Source of the DNA: Nocardia paucivorans NBRC 100373
GTDB lineage: Bacteria; Actinomycetota; Actinomycetes; Mycobacteriales; Mycobacteriaceae
NCBI RefSeq assembly: GCF_000308675.1
Contig: NZ_BAGE01000041.1
Span: 310,001-374,000 of the forward strand
Length of the DNA: 64,000 nt
Reading direction: 5' to 3'
A model generated the notes under the pieces. It saw only the letters and a program-made list of their open reading frames with translations, did no database searches and was not told the DNA's origin. Below, piece after piece: positions 1 through 9,447 of this stretch. Position 1 is the first letter of the stretch. Each line of letters begins with the position of its first letter. Made by a program: the position numbers and the translations under genes.

Positions 1-630
1 CTCGGTCACGGTGTAGCGGCCGTTCAGACCACGCGGATCGACGAGAGCGCGGGTGAGCACCGTGAGGATATCGGCTTCGGTGAGCGAGCGCAGTTGCAGT
101 ACCAGCGACCGCGACAGCAGCGGCGACACCACCGAGAACGACGGATTCTCGGTGGTCGCGCCGACCAGGAGCACGATCCGGTTCTCCACCGCGGCAAGCA
201 GGGCGTCCTGCTGGGTTTTGGAGAACCGGTGCACCTCGTCGATGAACAGCACCGTCTGTTCCCCGGCGAGCAGCCGACGCCGCGCCACATCGATAACCCC
301 CCGGACCTCCTTGACCCCCGCCGACAGGGCCGACAGGGCCTCGAACCGACGCCCGGTCGCCTGCGATATCAACGACGCCAAAGTGGTCTTCCCGGTGCCC
401 GGCGGTCCGTAGAGCAGGACCGACGCCGCCCCCGAGCCTTCGATCAGCCGGCGCAGTGGTGATCCCGGTCCGAGCAGATGCCGCTGTCCCACGACTTCGT
501 CCAGCGTCGCCGGCCGCATCCGCACCGCGAGCGGCGCCGTGGCACCCACCCCGCGAAATGCGGCGTCACCGGCGGAGGTGTCCGACGAGGCGCCCGGGTC
601 ATCGGGCACATCGAACAATCCGTCGCTCAT
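1..630 (-). CDS. rarA: Replication-associated recombination ATPase RarA/MgsA (3' end outside window)
   Basis: AAA+ clamp-loader-like ATPase of the RarA/MgsA/WRNIP1 family, which acts at stalled or gapped replication forks. Reading the minus strand from ATG at 630 gives 210 codons with no stop, so the C-terminal half lies beyond position 1. The Walker A GPPGTGKT is at residues 75-82, Walker B LFIDEVH at 128-134, followed by the family's [11 protein letters not shown] helix and a [10 protein letters not shown] sensor-1 strand. The acidic, Ser-rich start preceding the [14 protein letters not shown] motif is typical. Synteny matches Rv2559c beside a Pro/Gly-rich membrane protein gene. The family call is secure; only the missing 3' end limits it. 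Confidence 0.93.
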   Translation of the reverse strand, partial: MSDGLFDVPDDPGASSDTSAGDAAFRGVGATAPLAVRMRPATLDEVVGQRHLLGPGSPLRRLIEGSGAASVLLYGPPGTGKTTLASLISQATGRRFEALSALSAGVKEVRGVIDVARRRLLAGEQTVLFIDEVHRFSKTQQDALLAAVENRIVLLVGATTENPSFSVVSPLLSRSLVLQLRSLTEADILTVLTRALVDPRGLNGRYTVTE

Positions 631-764
631 ATCAGTGACCGTACCGCTCATCCCCGACGGCTTCCGGTCCGGTCGTCACGACCCACCCGCCTTACCGCCC
701 CGCCGCCTCGAGCCGATATGTCACGGCCTTACGCGGAGCCGAAACGGGTGCCATCACACCGTGA

Positions 765-1931
765 TCACACGCAGCGTTCGTCCAATACCGCGGCCACGCT
801 CTCGGCGAAATCACCGATGGCGTCATTACCGTTGCACCGCGCGTCCTCGGCGAGCGCGACCCACCGATTGAGCAGTGCTTCCGAACGCGGTACCGACAGC
901 CCGTGTTCCCGGGCCGCGGCAATGCGCGCGTGATCGGCGGGCAGGAACCAGTATGTGGTCAACCACACCCAGATCAACCGGGCTTCCAGGATCTTCTCGG
1001 CGAGCAGATCGTCGTCGGCCAGGGCGGGCCAGACACCGACGACCTCGGCGCGCCACGCCTCCACCATCTGCGCGGCCCGCTCCCGCGACAGTTCCAGATC
1101 GCACAGGCAGCCGGGGAAGGACACCAGCGCGTAGGCGATATCGAGGGTGGCGTCACGGAAGCCGCCCCACTCGTAGTCCAGGATGCGGGCGCCCTCCTCG
1201 TTGAGGATGACGTTGTCGGGGCACAGATCCGAGGAGCTGAAGGCCCGGAACCGGCCACCGGTGAACAGCCGGGCGGCCTGGGTGACCTGGGCGGTCACCT
1301 CGTCCGGAACCTCGATCTCGAGTTCCCGACGCAACAGGCCGGGCACCTCGGCGACCGCCATCTCGGCCTGTTGCGCGACCCCGTCGACCCGATGGGTGAC
1401 CGATGCCCGACGCAGCAGGGCGACGAAATCCGGTTCCCGGCCCACCGTCGCCGCATGCATCCGGCCGAGGGCCTGAGCGAATGCCATGAGCGCGTTGCGG
1501 GTGGCCGGCTCGGCGCCCGAACGCAGGACATGGGTCAGTTTGGTGTTCTCACCGAGATCGCTGAGCACCAGTAGCCGATCGGGCAGGCTGTGGGCGATGA
1601 GGTAGGGACCGGGTCTCTGGTCACGCCCGAGGGCGGTGGTGAATTGGTAGGAGACGGTTTCGCGGAGAAACGCCGAGTCCACACCGGCGACACCCGGGGT
1701 GATGGTCACGTTCTTGGGATCGGTGACGGCGCCGCGAACCTGCTTGACGATCAGGGTGCGGGGTAGCGAGAAAGAGTTCTCGGCAACACGGACGCGTAGA
1801 ACCGTCGTCCTCCCACTGCCGCTGAGCTCGGTCGGCTCACTCAACTTCACCGAGGCACCCATGCGCTTTGTGAGCAACTGTTGTGCCGCGGACACGACTT
1901 CTGTGGCGCGTTCAGCCAATAGTGCAGTCAT
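765..1931 (-). CDS. Aminoglycoside/choline kinase-like phosphotransferase
   Basis: A 388-residue protein with the APH/choline-kinase fold. K63 in LIVKQV would be the ATP-binding lysine. The Brenner motif reads SDLCPDN at 234-240, so the usual His before the catalytic Asp is Ser, while D235 and N240 are kept. The metal-binding motif is LDYEWGG at 251-257. Substrate is unknown: the family covers antibiotic, choline, homoserine and sugar kinases. It lies downstream of no obvious partner and is divergent from the membrane-protein gene at 2121. It could be a housekeeping small-molecule kinase; resistance cannot be inferred. Confidence 0.75.
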   Translation of the reverse strand: MTALLAERATEVVSAAQQLLTKRMGASVKLSEPTELSGSGRTTVLRVRVAENSFSLPRTLIVKQVRGAVTDPKNVTITPGVAGVDSAFLRETVSYQFTTALGRDQRPGPYLIAHSLPDRLLVLSDLGENTKLTHVLRSGAEPATRNALMAFAQALGRMHAATVGREPDFVALLRRASVTHRVDGVAQQAEMAVAEVPGLLRRELEIEVPDEVTAQVTQAARLFTGGRFRAFSSSDLCPDNVILNEEGARILDYEWGGFRDATLDIAYALVSFPGCLCDLELSRERAAQMVEAWRAEVVGVWPALADDDLLAEKILEARLIWVWLTTYWFLPADHARIAAAREHGLSVPRSEALLNRWVALAEDARCNGNDAIGDFAESVAAVLDERCV

Positions 1932-2034
1932 CGCCTCTCAAGCTACTCGCATCAGGTCACTTCTAGCGAGCAGTTGCACAACCTTTCCGTGTCGTCCGGC
2001 GCCCGTGTGTCATGCGAACATGATGCTACTCGCC

Positions 2035-2040
2035 TTGACA
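2035..2040 (+). promoter_or_regulatory. Candidate -35 element TTGACA
   Basis: A perfect TTGACA lies about 80 nt upstream of the GTG start at 2121. The matching -10 about 17 nt downstream is poor (T-rich GTTTTC), so this is only a candidate promoter for the membrane protein gene. Confidence 0.25.
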
Positions 2041-2120
2041 CGATTGCATCCTGTCGGGTTTTCTCGTCGCCAACTGCGGTGTGCCGCACCGCATACCAGT
2101 TGAGGGAAGGGTCTGCCGCC

Positions 2121-3149
2121 GTGACCGACTCACCGCATTCCGCACCGGACAGCGCCGGATCACCGAAGTCGGGCAGCAGCCCTATGGGCGGCACCGGACC
2201 CGAGGCCGGTGCGAACCCCGCGCACCCCGGACACAACGCGCCTCCCCCCGGGGCCGCATCTATGCCGCCTACCGTACCGGAGGGAGCTCCGGACCTCCGG
2301 AAATCCGATCCCGGCGCGTACCCGCACAACCCACCGCCCGGAAACCCGCAGGGGGGCGGCCATTTCCCGCCGGACGCGCCCGGCACCCGACCGTACGGGC
2401 CGGCCGAGGCCGTCGGACAGCAACCGACCGGTGCGTTTCCCGGCGGGCCGACCTACGGGCCCGCCGATACCGCAGGTCCGACGACCCCGCAGCCCGCCTA
2501 CGGGTATCCGATGGGCAGCGGTATCCCGCGTCCGCTGGATGTCGGTCACGCCCTGAGCTACGGCTGGGAGACATTCCGCCGCAATCCGGGACCATGGCTC
2601 GCGGTGACCTCGCTGGGGGTGCTCATCTACCTGGTGTTCCTGGTCTTCGTACAGATCTTCGAACCCACGTCGATGATGGCGCTGCTGCTGTTGTTCTTCG
2701 CCGTGATGGGTGCCCTGTGGGTGGTGCAGGCGGCACTGGTTCGCGGCGCGCTGTACGAAACCGACGGGTATCGACCGACTTTCGGCTCCTACTTCTATCT
2801 GGGTTCGCTCGTACCCATTCTGTTGACGGCGCTGCTGGCGTTCATGGCGACCCTGCTCGCCTCGGCGGTTTGTCTGCTACCCGGTATCGCCGTCGGAATC
2901 GGCTGTATGTTCTCCCTGCATTTCGCCATAGATCAGGGCCACGGTCCGTTCGCGGCGATCAAATCGAGCGTCATGCTGGTACTGGGAAATATCGGGCCGG
3001 TCCTGCTTCTGGTGCTGGCGGTGGTCGTGGTGACCCTCCTCGGCACCCTGTTGTGCGGTTTCGGACTGTTGATCGCCGGCCCGGTTTCGGCGGTCGCGGT
3101 GACCTACGCCTACCGCGAGATCACCGGTGGCGCGGTCGCGGAGATCTGA
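2121..3149 (+). CDS. Proline/glycine-rich polytopic membrane protein (Rv2560-like)
   Basis: A 342-residue protein in two parts. Residues 1 to about 140 are low-complexity Pro/Gly/Ala-rich and probably disordered in the cytoplasm. From about residue 158 there are roughly five hydrophobic segments, ending in a short polar tail. GTG at 2121 is chosen because GGGAAGG lies about 10 nt upstream and the Pro-rich region begins right after it; longer upstream readings have no ribosome site. Function is unknown. In M. tuberculosis the same kind of gene (Rv2560) sits beside the rarA homologue, so this is backbone. A perfect hairpin follows the stop. Confidence 0.75.
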   Translation: MTDSPHSAPDSAGSPKSGSSPMGGTGPEAGANPAHPGHNAPPPGAASMPPTVPEGAPDLRKSDPGAYPHNPPPGNPQGGGHFPPDAPGTRPYGPAEAVGQQPTGAFPGGPTYGPADTAGPTTPQPAYGYPMGSGIPRPLDVGHALSYGWETFRRNPGPWLAVTSLGVLIYLVFLVFVQIFEPTSMMALLLLFFAVMGALWVVQAALVRGALYETDGYRPTFGSYFYLGSLVPILLTALLAFMATLLASAVCLLPGIAVGIGCMFSLHFAIDQGHGPFAAIKSSVMLVLGNIGPVLLLVLAVVVVTLLGTLLCGFGLLIAGPVSAVAVTYAYREITGGAVAEI

Positions 3150-3198
3150 TTCGGCGCCCGAAACGCCTGCGGCGAGGGCATGAGTTTCGGGCGCCGAA
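3150..3198. terminator. Bidirectional hairpin terminator between convergent genes
   Basis: A 15-bp perfect stem (TTCGGCGCCCGAAAC at 3150-3164 against its complement at 3184-3198) with a 19-nt loop lies between the stops of the membrane protein gene (3149) and aspS (3211). Confidence 0.75.
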
Positions 3199-3210
3199 AC
3201 ACGGGATCGG

Positions 3211-5037
3211 TCAGGGCCGCACCCCGGCGCCACCGGAAGCGGCACCATGGGCCACGGCCTTGGCGGCCACACCATTGGACTGGGGTTTGGCATCCAAACC
3301 CGATTCCTTACGCTGTTGCTCGGTGATCGGCGCCGGCGCGTCGGTGAGCGGGTCGACACCACCGCCCGTCTTCGGGAACGCGATCACCTCTCGGATCGAA
3401 TCCATTCCGGCGAGCAGGGCGGTGATACGGTCCCAGCCGAAGGCGATACCGCCGTGCGGAGGTGCGCCGAAGGCGAAGGCGTCCAACAGGAAACCGAACT
3501 GTTCCTGCGCCTCCTCGGGGCTGATACCCATCACCTTGAAAACGCGTTCCTGCACATCACGGCGGTGGATGCGGATACTGCCGCCACCGATTTCGTTGCC
3601 GTTACAGACGATGTCGTAGGCGTAGGCGAGCGCCGAACCGGGATCGGTGTCGAAGGTGTCCATGGACTCCGGTTTCGGTGAGGTGAAGGCGTGGTGCACC
3701 GCGGTCCACGCCGAATACCCCAGGGCCACATCGCCGCTCGCGGTGGCGTCCTCGGCCGGTTCGAACAACGGCGCGTCCACGATCCACACGAACGACCACG
3801 CCTTCTCGTCGATCAGTCCCACCCGCCGGGCGATCTCCACCCGCGCCGCACCCAACAGCGCGCGCTGCGCCTTGGGCGCACCGGCGGCGAAGAACACGCA
3901 GTCACCCGGCTTCGCCCCGACATGCGCGGCCAGCCCGTCGCGTTCGGCGTCGTTGATGTTCTTGGCGACCGGGCCGCTCAGGGTCCCGTCCTCACCGACC
4001 AGTACATAGGCCAGCCCCTTGGCGCCGCGTTGTTTCGCCCATTCCTGCCAGGCATCGAGTTGCCGCCGCGGCTGGCTCGCACCACCGGGCATGACGACCG
4101 CGCCCACATAGGGGGCCTGGAACACCCGGAACGGGGTGTTGGCGAAGAATTCGGTGCATTCGGTGATCTCCAACCCGAAACGCAGATCCGGCTTGTCGGT
4201 GCCGAAACGCCGCATGGCCTCGGCGTAGGTCATATGCGGAATCGGAGTGGGGATTTGGTATCCGATGAGTTCCCACAGCGCGACGAGGATCTCCTCGGCC
4301 AGCAGGATCACATCCTCCTGGCGAACGAAACTCATCTCGATGTCGAGCTGGGTGAACTCCGGCTGCCGGTCGGCGCGGAAGTCCTCGTCGCGGTAGCACC
4401 GCGCGATCTGGAAGTAGCGCTCGATACCACCGACCATCAGTAGCTGTTTGAACAGCTGCGGGCTCTGCGGCAGCGCATAGAAATTCCCCGGCTGCAAACG
4501 CGCCGGAACCAGGAAGTCGCGGGCGCCCTCCGGGGTGGACCGGGTGAGCGTCGGGGTCTCCACCTCGACGAACTCGTGTCGGGCCAACACGGCGCGGGCG
4601 GCGGCGTTCACCTTCGAGCGCAGCCGGATCGCATGCGCGGGTCCTTCTCGACGCAGATCCAGGTAGCGGTGTTTGAGACGGGCCTCTTCACCGGGCTCGT
4701 CGTCGAGCTGGAACGGCAGCGGCGCGCTCTCGTTGAGCACCTCCAGTTCCTGCACGTTCACCTCGACGGCGCCGGTCGGCAGCTCCGGGTTCTCGTTGCC
4801 CGCGGGACGCTGCTCGACCACCCCGACGACGCGCACACAGTATTCCGCGCGCAGCCGATGCGCCTGTTCGGCGGCCGCGCCCTCCCGGAATACGGCCTGC
4901 GCCACGCCCGAGGCATCGCGCAGATCGATGAAGATCACGCCACCGTGGTCACGCCGCCGAGCCACCCAACCGGAAAGGGTGACGGTCTGACCGACGTGTT
5001 CGCTTCGCAGCGAACCGGCCAAGTGGGTGCGCAGCAC
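3211..5037 (-). CDS. aspS: Aspartyl-tRNA synthetase
   Basis: Class II aminoacyl-tRNA synthetase charging tRNA-Asp, 608 residues, the bacterial type. The N-terminal OB fold shows [15 protein letters not shown]. Motif 2 contains [16 protein letters not shown] and motif 3 reads GIAFGWDR. The large bacterial insertion domain is present. GTG at 5037 is chosen because GAAAGGA lies 5-10 nt upstream and the protein then starts as in mycobacteria (VLRTHLAG); the frame stays open for another 129 codons upstream but that stretch is not conserved. Actinobacterial AspRS is often non-discriminating where GatCAB is present; that is family knowledge, not visible here. Confidence 0.95.
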   Translation of the reverse strand: MLRTHLAGSLRSEHVGQTVTLSGWVARRRDHGGVIFIDLRDASGVAQAVFREGAAAEQAHRLRAEYCVRVVGVVEQRPAGNENPELPTGAVEVNVQELEVLNESAPLPFQLDDEPGEEARLKHRYLDLRREGPAHAIRLRSKVNAAARAVLARHEFVEVETPTLTRSTPEGARDFLVPARLQPGNFYALPQSPQLFKQLLMVGGIERYFQIARCYRDEDFRADRQPEFTQLDIEMSFVRQEDVILLAEEILVALWELIGYQIPTPIPHMTYAEAMRRFGTDKPDLRFGLEITECTEFFANTPFRVFQAPYVGAVVMPGGASQPRRQLDAWQEWAKQRGAKGLAYVLVGEDGTLSGPVAKNINDAERDGLAAHVGAKPGDCVFFAAGAPKAQRALLGAARVEIARRVGLIDEKAWSFVWIVDAPLFEPAEDATASGDVALGYSAWTAVHHAFTSPKPESMDTFDTDPGSALAYAYDIVCNGNEIGGGSIRIHRRDVQERVFKVMGISPEEAQEQFGFLLDAFAFGAPPHGGIAFGWDRITALLAGMDSIREVIAFPKTGGGVDPLTDAPAPITEQQRKESGLDAKPQSNGVAAKAVAHGAASGGAGVRP

Positions 5038-5196
5038 GGGATTCCTTTCGACGGATGTGGCACCGGAACGGCCTTCCGGGTCGGATGCCATCGTAGTGAG
5101 ACGCGCCGTCCGGGCGGAAACCGATATCCGTTCGGACCATACCGACCGTGCCGAGGCGCCCCCGGACGGGTCGTGGCTCGCCGGACACGTCATGGA

Positions 5197-5202
5197 TAGA
5201 GT
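5197..5202 (+). promoter_or_regulatory. Candidate -10 element, near-leaderless transcript
   Basis: TAGAGT lies 6 nt before the ATG at 5209, and there is no purine-rich ribosome site. This spacing suggests a leaderless or almost leaderless mRNA for the zinc metallopeptidase gene, common in mycolic-acid actinobacteria. Confidence 0.35.
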
Positions 5203-5208
5203 TTCGGC

Positions 5209-6129
5209 ATGACCTTCAACGAGGGTTTGCAGATCGACCCGAACCGCGCCTCGTCCGGCGGACCGGGTATGGGCGGCAAACTGGCATTGGGTGGCGGCGC
5301 GGGTGGTCTGATCCTCCTGGTGATCACACTGTTGATGGGCGGAGATCCCGCGTCGGTGCTCGGCCAGTTCACCGGCACCCAGGACCAGCAGATCGAGTCC
5401 GGGACGCAGGGCACCCCGGAACACTGCCGGACCGGTGCGGACGCCAACCGATACGTGGACTGCCGGGTGGTGCTCACCGCACAGAGTCTGGATGCCGTCT
5501 GGGCGGAAGAGCTACCGAAGCAGACGAGAGTGAACTACGTCCCGCCGAAGCTGCGGCTGTTCTCCGGTGCCGTCGCCACCGGTTGTGGAAACGCCACCAG
5601 CGATGTCGGCCCGTTCTACTGCCCGGCCGACAGCACCGCCTATTTCGATGTGAGTTTCTTCCAGGAACTGGTGGATCGATTCGGTTCCAGTGGCGGACCG
5701 CTGGCGCAGGAATACGTGGTCGCGCACGAGGTCGGTCATCATCTACAGACCCAACTCGGCGATATCGGCCGGGCGCAGCGCGATCCACGAGGCGCGGAAT
5801 CCGGCGCCGTGCGCACCGAACTACAGGCCGACTGTTATGCGGGCATCTGGGCCCACTATGCCGACAAAACCCCGGCGCCGGGCGGGGCCCAGCCGTTCCT
5901 GCAGCCGCTGAGCGATACCGATATCCAGGATGCCCTCTCGGCCGCCTCGGCGGTCGGCGACGACCGCATCCAACGCGCAGCACAGGGCCGGGTCAACCCG
6001 GAGGCCTGGACGCACGGCTCGTCTCAGCAGCGCCAACGCTGGTTCCTCGCCGGATACCGGAGTGGCCGGGTGGCCGCGTGCGATACCTACTCCGCCCGGG
6101 ACCTGAACAATCCCCCCGCACTGCGCTGA
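5209..6129 (+). CDS. YpfJ/KPN_02809-family neutral zinc metallopeptidase
   Basis: A 306-residue membrane-anchored protein. A Gly-rich cytoplasmic start is followed by one membrane segment (about residues 25-47) and an external domain. The zinc motif HEVGH is at residues 173-177 with a further His at 178, and a second conserved block has [15 protein letters not shown]. Length and motifs match the YpfJ (PF04228) family, for which no physiological substrate is established. The M. tuberculosis counterpart in the same neighbourhood is Rv2575. A strong hairpin follows the stop, so it is probably monocistronic. Confidence 0.88.
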   Translation: MTFNEGLQIDPNRASSGGPGMGGKLALGGGAGGLILLVITLLMGGDPASVLGQFTGTQDQQIESGTQGTPEHCRTGADANRYVDCRVVLTAQSLDAVWAEELPKQTRVNYVPPKLRLFSGAVATGCGNATSDVGPFYCPADSTAYFDVSFFQELVDRFGSSGGPLAQEYVVAHEVGHHLQTQLGDIGRAQRDPRGAESGAVRTELQADCYAGIWAHYADKTPAPGGAQPFLQPLSDTDIQDALSAASAVGDDRIQRAAQGRVNPEAWTHGSSQQRQRWFLAGYRSGRVAACDTYSARDLNNPPALR

Positions 6130-6156
6130 AGACATGTGACCGACCCGACACCGAAC

Positions 6157-6188
6157 GCGGCCCGCTCTCCGATCTCGGAGCGGGCCGC
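6157..6188. terminator. Bidirectional hairpin terminator
   Basis: An 11-bp GC-rich perfect stem (GCGGCCCGCTC against GAGCGGGCCGC, loop 10 nt) between the convergent metallopeptidase and type VII substrate genes. Confidence 0.75.
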
Positions 6189-6221
6189 GATTCGTTTCGG
6201 CACCCTCGGGCCGCGTCCGCG

Positions 6222-7877
6222 CTAGTACTGGAATTGGTCCTGGGTGTAATCGTCGTCCGCATCGAGGTCCATACCGCCGATGACCTGCGGTGTGGATTCT
6301 CCGAGCGGTCCGGTGAGATCGTCGTCGCCGGTGCGGCTCCGATACGCCTCGACGGTGCGTGAATGTTCCTCGTCGTTGGAGCGCTGCCCGGCCGCCGCGG
6401 CACCCGGGCCGCCCATGAACGAACTCGACGCCGGGGTGGTCGAGGGCGTACCGGGCAGCCCGGCGGTCATTCCCGGGCGCAACACACCCGGCGCCATCGG
6501 GTTCCCGGATGTGCCGGGGGTGGACGGCGTACCGGGCACGCTCGGAATACCACCGACGCGCCCCGGACTACCGGGAACGCCCAGCGCCCCCAGTGAGCCC
6601 GGACCGCCGGGCGAGCCCGGTGTGCCGGTACTCAGTCCGGCCGTGGTGGTCGAGGGAGTTCCGAGGGAGGAGGTGAGCGGGGATTCCAGCCCGGCCGCCG
6701 AGGTCATGACCTCCTTGGCCTGCGACAGGATCGGTTCGCCGATGTTCTGCGCGACGGCTTGGGCGGCCTCCGCGGCCTGCGGAGCCTGGGGGCCGAGCAA
6801 CTGACTCACCAGCCCGTTCAGTTCCGCCGTCTTACCGGCCAGATCACCACGAGTGAGATTGACCACCCCCACGGCCTGGCCGAGATGTTCGGTGGCCGAG
6901 GCGATCAATGCGGTCTGCGCGGGCGGGGTCAGGATCACCGGTGACAGCGCCACGGCCTGGGTGGCGAACGACGATGCGATGGCGGTCAGCTGCGCATTGC
7001 CCTGCTGCACCACCGCGGCCGCGCTCTGGGTGAGCGCGGAGATATCGATTCCGCGCTGGCTGGTCTCCAGACCGGCGGCGTGGGCCTCCTGTCCGGCGGT
7101 CTGCGCGGTATTCGCGGCCTCGCTCTCCCACACCTGGCCGAGAGCGGCCAGACTGCTCTTGCCGACGCTCATGGCCATTTCGATGATCTGGGACGATTGG
7201 TTCAGGATCGCGGTCGGATCCAGAGCGCCGATAACCCCGGTGCCGAAGCTGTTCAGCAGATCGAGAATCGGTTTGAACAGCACATCCACCCCCGGCAGCC
7301 CGGACAGCGCCGCGCCGCCGAGCAGCGCCCCCACCGGATCTTCCGGCAGCGCCGGAAGCGCGGCGGGCGCCGTGGTCGCGCCGGATGCGGCAGATGCCGC
7401 TGCCGCGGCGGCGGCCGGAGCGTTGCCGAGCAGACCCTGCGCCTGGCCGAGCACGCCCTCGGCGATTTCACCGGCGGGTGCCGAGATCTGGCCGATCACG
7501 GCGGTCGCGTCCCCGGCGAGCTCCGCGGCCTGCTCCACCGCACCGGACAGGATGTCCTGCGCGTCCGGCGTCTCGGACCCGGCGGATCCGGACAGACCGG
7601 GCAGACCGCCGAGCGGGGAACCGGTCGCCGCGGGTGTGTCCTCGACGATCTTGCGGGACAGCAGGAATTCCGGCGGCTCGATCGGCGGCAGGTCTTCGGG
7701 AAGCTGCGGTAGCGCGAGATTCTGTATCGCCAGTGCCGGATCGGGCATCATCGCCTGGGCGGCGGCCGTGTGATCACCGGCCGGAGCCACCGCGCCCTCG
7801 CCCATCGAAGAGCCGGTGATCCGTTCGAGCCGGGATTCGATGACCCCGGAGGTCGCGGCGGAATCCAGCGGTCTCAT
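6222..7877 (-). CDS. Putative type VII secretion effector, helical with collagen-like Pro/Gly repeat tail
   Basis: A 551-residue Ala/Gln-rich protein with no signal peptide and no membrane helix. The middle (about residues 200-390) is predominantly helical, with a single Trp in a VWESEAA context inside long Ala/Gln helices, reminiscent of PPE/EspB-like helical bundles; that resemblance is inference. Residues about 410-490 are Gly-Pro rich (repeats of the GTPGSPGGPG type), followed by a strongly acidic tail rich in Asp and Tyr. The start ATG overlaps the stop of the EspC-like gene by 4 nt, so the two are co-translated. A plausible reading is a secreted effector that needs its small partner for ESX export. 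Confidence 0.55.
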   Translation of the reverse strand: MRPLDSAATSGVIESRLERITGSSMGEGAVAPAGDHTAAAQAMMPDPALAIQNLALPQLPEDLPPIEPPEFLLSRKIVEDTPAATGSPLGGLPGLSGSAGSETPDAQDILSGAVEQAAELAGDATAVIGQISAPAGEIAEGVLGQAQGLLGNAPAAAAAAASAASGATTAPAALPALPEDPVGALLGGAALSGLPGVDVLFKPILDLLNSFGTGVIGALDPTAILNQSSQIIEMAMSVGKSSLAALGQVWESEAANTAQTAGQEAHAAGLETSQRGIDISALTQSAAAVVQQGNAQLTAIASSFATQAVALSPVILTPPAQTALIASATEHLGQAVGVVNLTRGDLAGKTAELNGLVSQLLGPQAPQAAEAAQAVAQNIGEPILSQAKEVMTSAAGLESPLTSSLGTPSTTTAGLSTGTPGSPGGPGSLGALGVPGSPGRVGGIPSVPGTPSTPGTSGNPMAPGVLRPGMTAGLPGTPSTTPASSSFMGGPGAAAAGQRSNDEEHSRTVEAYRSRTGDDDLTGPLGESTPQVIGGMDLDADDDYTQDQFQY

Positions 7878-8215
7878 AGGGCACCGCCGATCCCGCCGGC
7901 GATATCGGCGACCGCGGCTCCGAGCGAGCCGGCATTGCCCAGATCGGTGCCGTCGTAGTTGGCGGCGGAGCCGAACGCCGCCTGCGACAGCTGTTGATAC
8001 TTGGCCGACAGATCGTTGATATCGCGGGCCTGGAGCACCTGCGCCGCGGCGAACATGGCCAGATAGTCGGCGCCGATCAGTCCGAACACCGGTGTCAACG
8101 CGGCGACATTGGCCACCGCGTCGAAATTGCCCGCCCCCGCGATATCACCGGCGATCCCGGCATTGGTGGCGCCGAACGCACGCAGCGCCTCGGTCTCTAC
8201 CGAGAGATCACTCAT
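7874..8215 (-). CDS. EspC-like type VII secretion target (ESX-secreted small helical protein)
   Basis: A 113-residue protein of the EspC / type VII secretion target group (PF10824-like). It opens with the SDLSVETEALRAFG helix and a GIAGDIAGA stretch. Near the C terminus it carries NYDGTDLG, which fits the YxxxD/E export signal of T7SS substrates. ATG at 8215 is preceded by GGGGGGAGC at a good distance; longer readings lack family similarity. The family acts as small export partners of larger effectors. No EccC or other ESX machinery is in the window, so export would depend on a system elsewhere in the genome. Confidence 0.75.
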   Translation of the reverse strand: MSDLSVETEALRAFGATNAGIAGDIAGAGNFDAVANVAALTPVFGLIGADYLAMFAAAQVLQARDINDLSAKYQQLSQAAFGSAANYDGTDLGNAGSLGAAVADIAGGIGGAL

Positions 8216-8370
8216 CGAGCTCCCCCCAACGGTCGTCGTGAACTGTGTGTCTCCGCACGCAGGAGCGGTTGCCGTTGTGCCATACCGCCTGCCCTGCCGC
8301 ATCTTTACGGCTGCGACCCGAATATAGCCCACCGGCACGACCGTTCACGAGCGATCGCCCGCCCATCAAC

Positions 8371-8384
8371 TAGAACGTGTTGCA
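8371..8384. promoter_or_regulatory. KstR-like operator, box 1
   Basis: TAGAACGTGTTGCA fits the published mycobacterial KstR consensus TNNAACNNGTTNNA at every fixed position. It lies 30 nt upstream of the dehydrogenase start. Confidence 0.55.
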
Positions 8385-8387
8385 ATT

Positions 8388-8401
8388 TAGAACAGGTTCT
8401 A
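8388..8401. promoter_or_regulatory. KstR-like operator, box 2 (perfect palindrome)
   Basis: TAGAACAGGTTCTA is a perfect 14-bp palindrome and fits TNNAACNNGTTNNA. Its last base overlaps a TATATT -10-like element at 8400-8405, 9 nt before the ATG, so binding would block a leaderless promoter. Confidence 0.65.
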
Positions 8402-8414
8402 TATTCTCGTCCTC

Positions 8415-9416
8415 ATGAAGGTCGCAGTGACCGGCGCAGCCGGCTACCTCGGTACGAACCTGCTCCCGTTGCTGGTCGAGCACGGTCACGAGGTGGTGGC
8501 AATCGATCGCCTGACCCCGCACCGACCCGCGAAACCGAATGTGACCTGGGTATCCGCCGATGTCCTCGACCCCACCGCCATGCGTTCGGCCCTGGACGGC
8601 GCGGAAATCGTCTACCACCTCGTCGCCGTGATCACTCTGGCCGAACGCAACGACCTGGCCTGGCGGATCAATACCGAAGGAGTCCGGGTGGTGGCCGAGG
8701 CCGCCCATGCGGTAGGCGTGCGCCGCCTCGTCCACGCCAGTTCCATCCACGCCTTCGACCAGTACGGCTGCGGTGGGCGAATCGATGAAGAGTCGAGCCG
8801 CTCGACCGATCCCACCCTCCCGGTCTACGACCGCTCCAAATGGGCCGGGGAAAAGGAACTGCGCGCGGTGATCGATCGCGGCCTGGACGCGGTGATCTGC
8901 AATCCCACCGGCGTCTTCGGCCCTCGTGACAACGGCACCCCGCTGTCACGGATCAACCGCTATCTGCGCGATGCCGCCCGCGGCCGGATCCCCGCCATGA
9001 TCGATGGCGGTTTCGACCTCGTCGATGTGCGCGATATCGCCCACGGGCTCGTCCTGGCCGGGGAACACGGCCGCACCGGCGAGAACTACCTCCTCGGCGG
9101 CGAGATGATCTCGATGATGGAACTGTGCCGCCGCACCGCCGCCCACGCCGGGAAGAAGGGTCCGCGATTCTCCATTCCACCGCGCCTGATCTCCGGCCTC
9201 ATGCCGGTACTGGAACCGATCGGCGCCCGACTGGGCACCGATGTGTTCTCCCGGGCCACGCTCGGCGCCCTGATCTCCGCCCCTTTGGTCGACCACGGCA
9301 AGGCCACTCGCGAACTCGGTTACCGGCCGCGCCCGCTCGACGAGACACTGCGCGATCTCGTCGCCTTCTTCGCCGGATCGCCGACACCGCGTAGCGATAC
9401 CGCCACGGCGGGTTGA
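8415..9416 (+). CDS. Extended short-chain dehydrogenase (NAD-dependent epimerase/dehydratase family)
   Basis: A 333-residue extended SDR with an N-terminal Rossmann motif GAAGYLG at residues 7-13, an acidic D30-type residue after beta-2 indicating NAD preference, HASS for the active-site Ser region and the YDRSK (YxxxK) catalytic pair at 138-142. The C-terminal part is the substrate-binding domain. Two KstR-like operators precede it and there is no clear ribosome site (TATATT 9 nt before ATG), suggesting a leaderless KstR-controlled transcript. That would place it in sterol metabolism, and the fold is compatible with 3-beta-hydroxysteroid dehydrogenase/isomerase or sterol dehydrogenase. Substrate is inference only; a sugar epimerase cannot be excluded from sequence. 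Confidence 0.75.
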   Translation: MKVAVTGAAGYLGTNLLPLLVEHGHEVVAIDRLTPHRPAKPNVTWVSADVLDPTAMRSALDGAEIVYHLVAVITLAERNDLAWRINTEGVRVVAEAAHAVGVRRLVHASSIHAFDQYGCGGRIDEESSRSTDPTLPVYDRSKWAGEKELRAVIDRGLDAVICNPTGVFGPRDNGTPLSRINRYLRDAARGRIPAMIDGGFDLVDVRDIAHGLVLAGEHGRTGENYLLGGEMISMMELCRRTAAHAGKKGPRFSIPPRLISGLMPVLEPIGARLGTDVFSRATLGALISAPLVDHGKATRELGYRPRPLDETLRDLVAFFAGSPTPRSDTATAG

Positions 9417-9423
9417 CAGCCCA

Positions 9424-9439
9424 TAGAACGCGTGTTCGA
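9424..9439. promoter_or_regulatory. LexA (SOS) box
   Basis: TAGAACGCGTGTTCGA matches the actinobacterial SOS consensus TCGAAC-N4-GTTCGA with one mismatch (position 2). It sits 8 nt before the GTG start of the radical SAM gene. Confidence 0.7.
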
Positions 9440-9447
9440 CTGATCGA

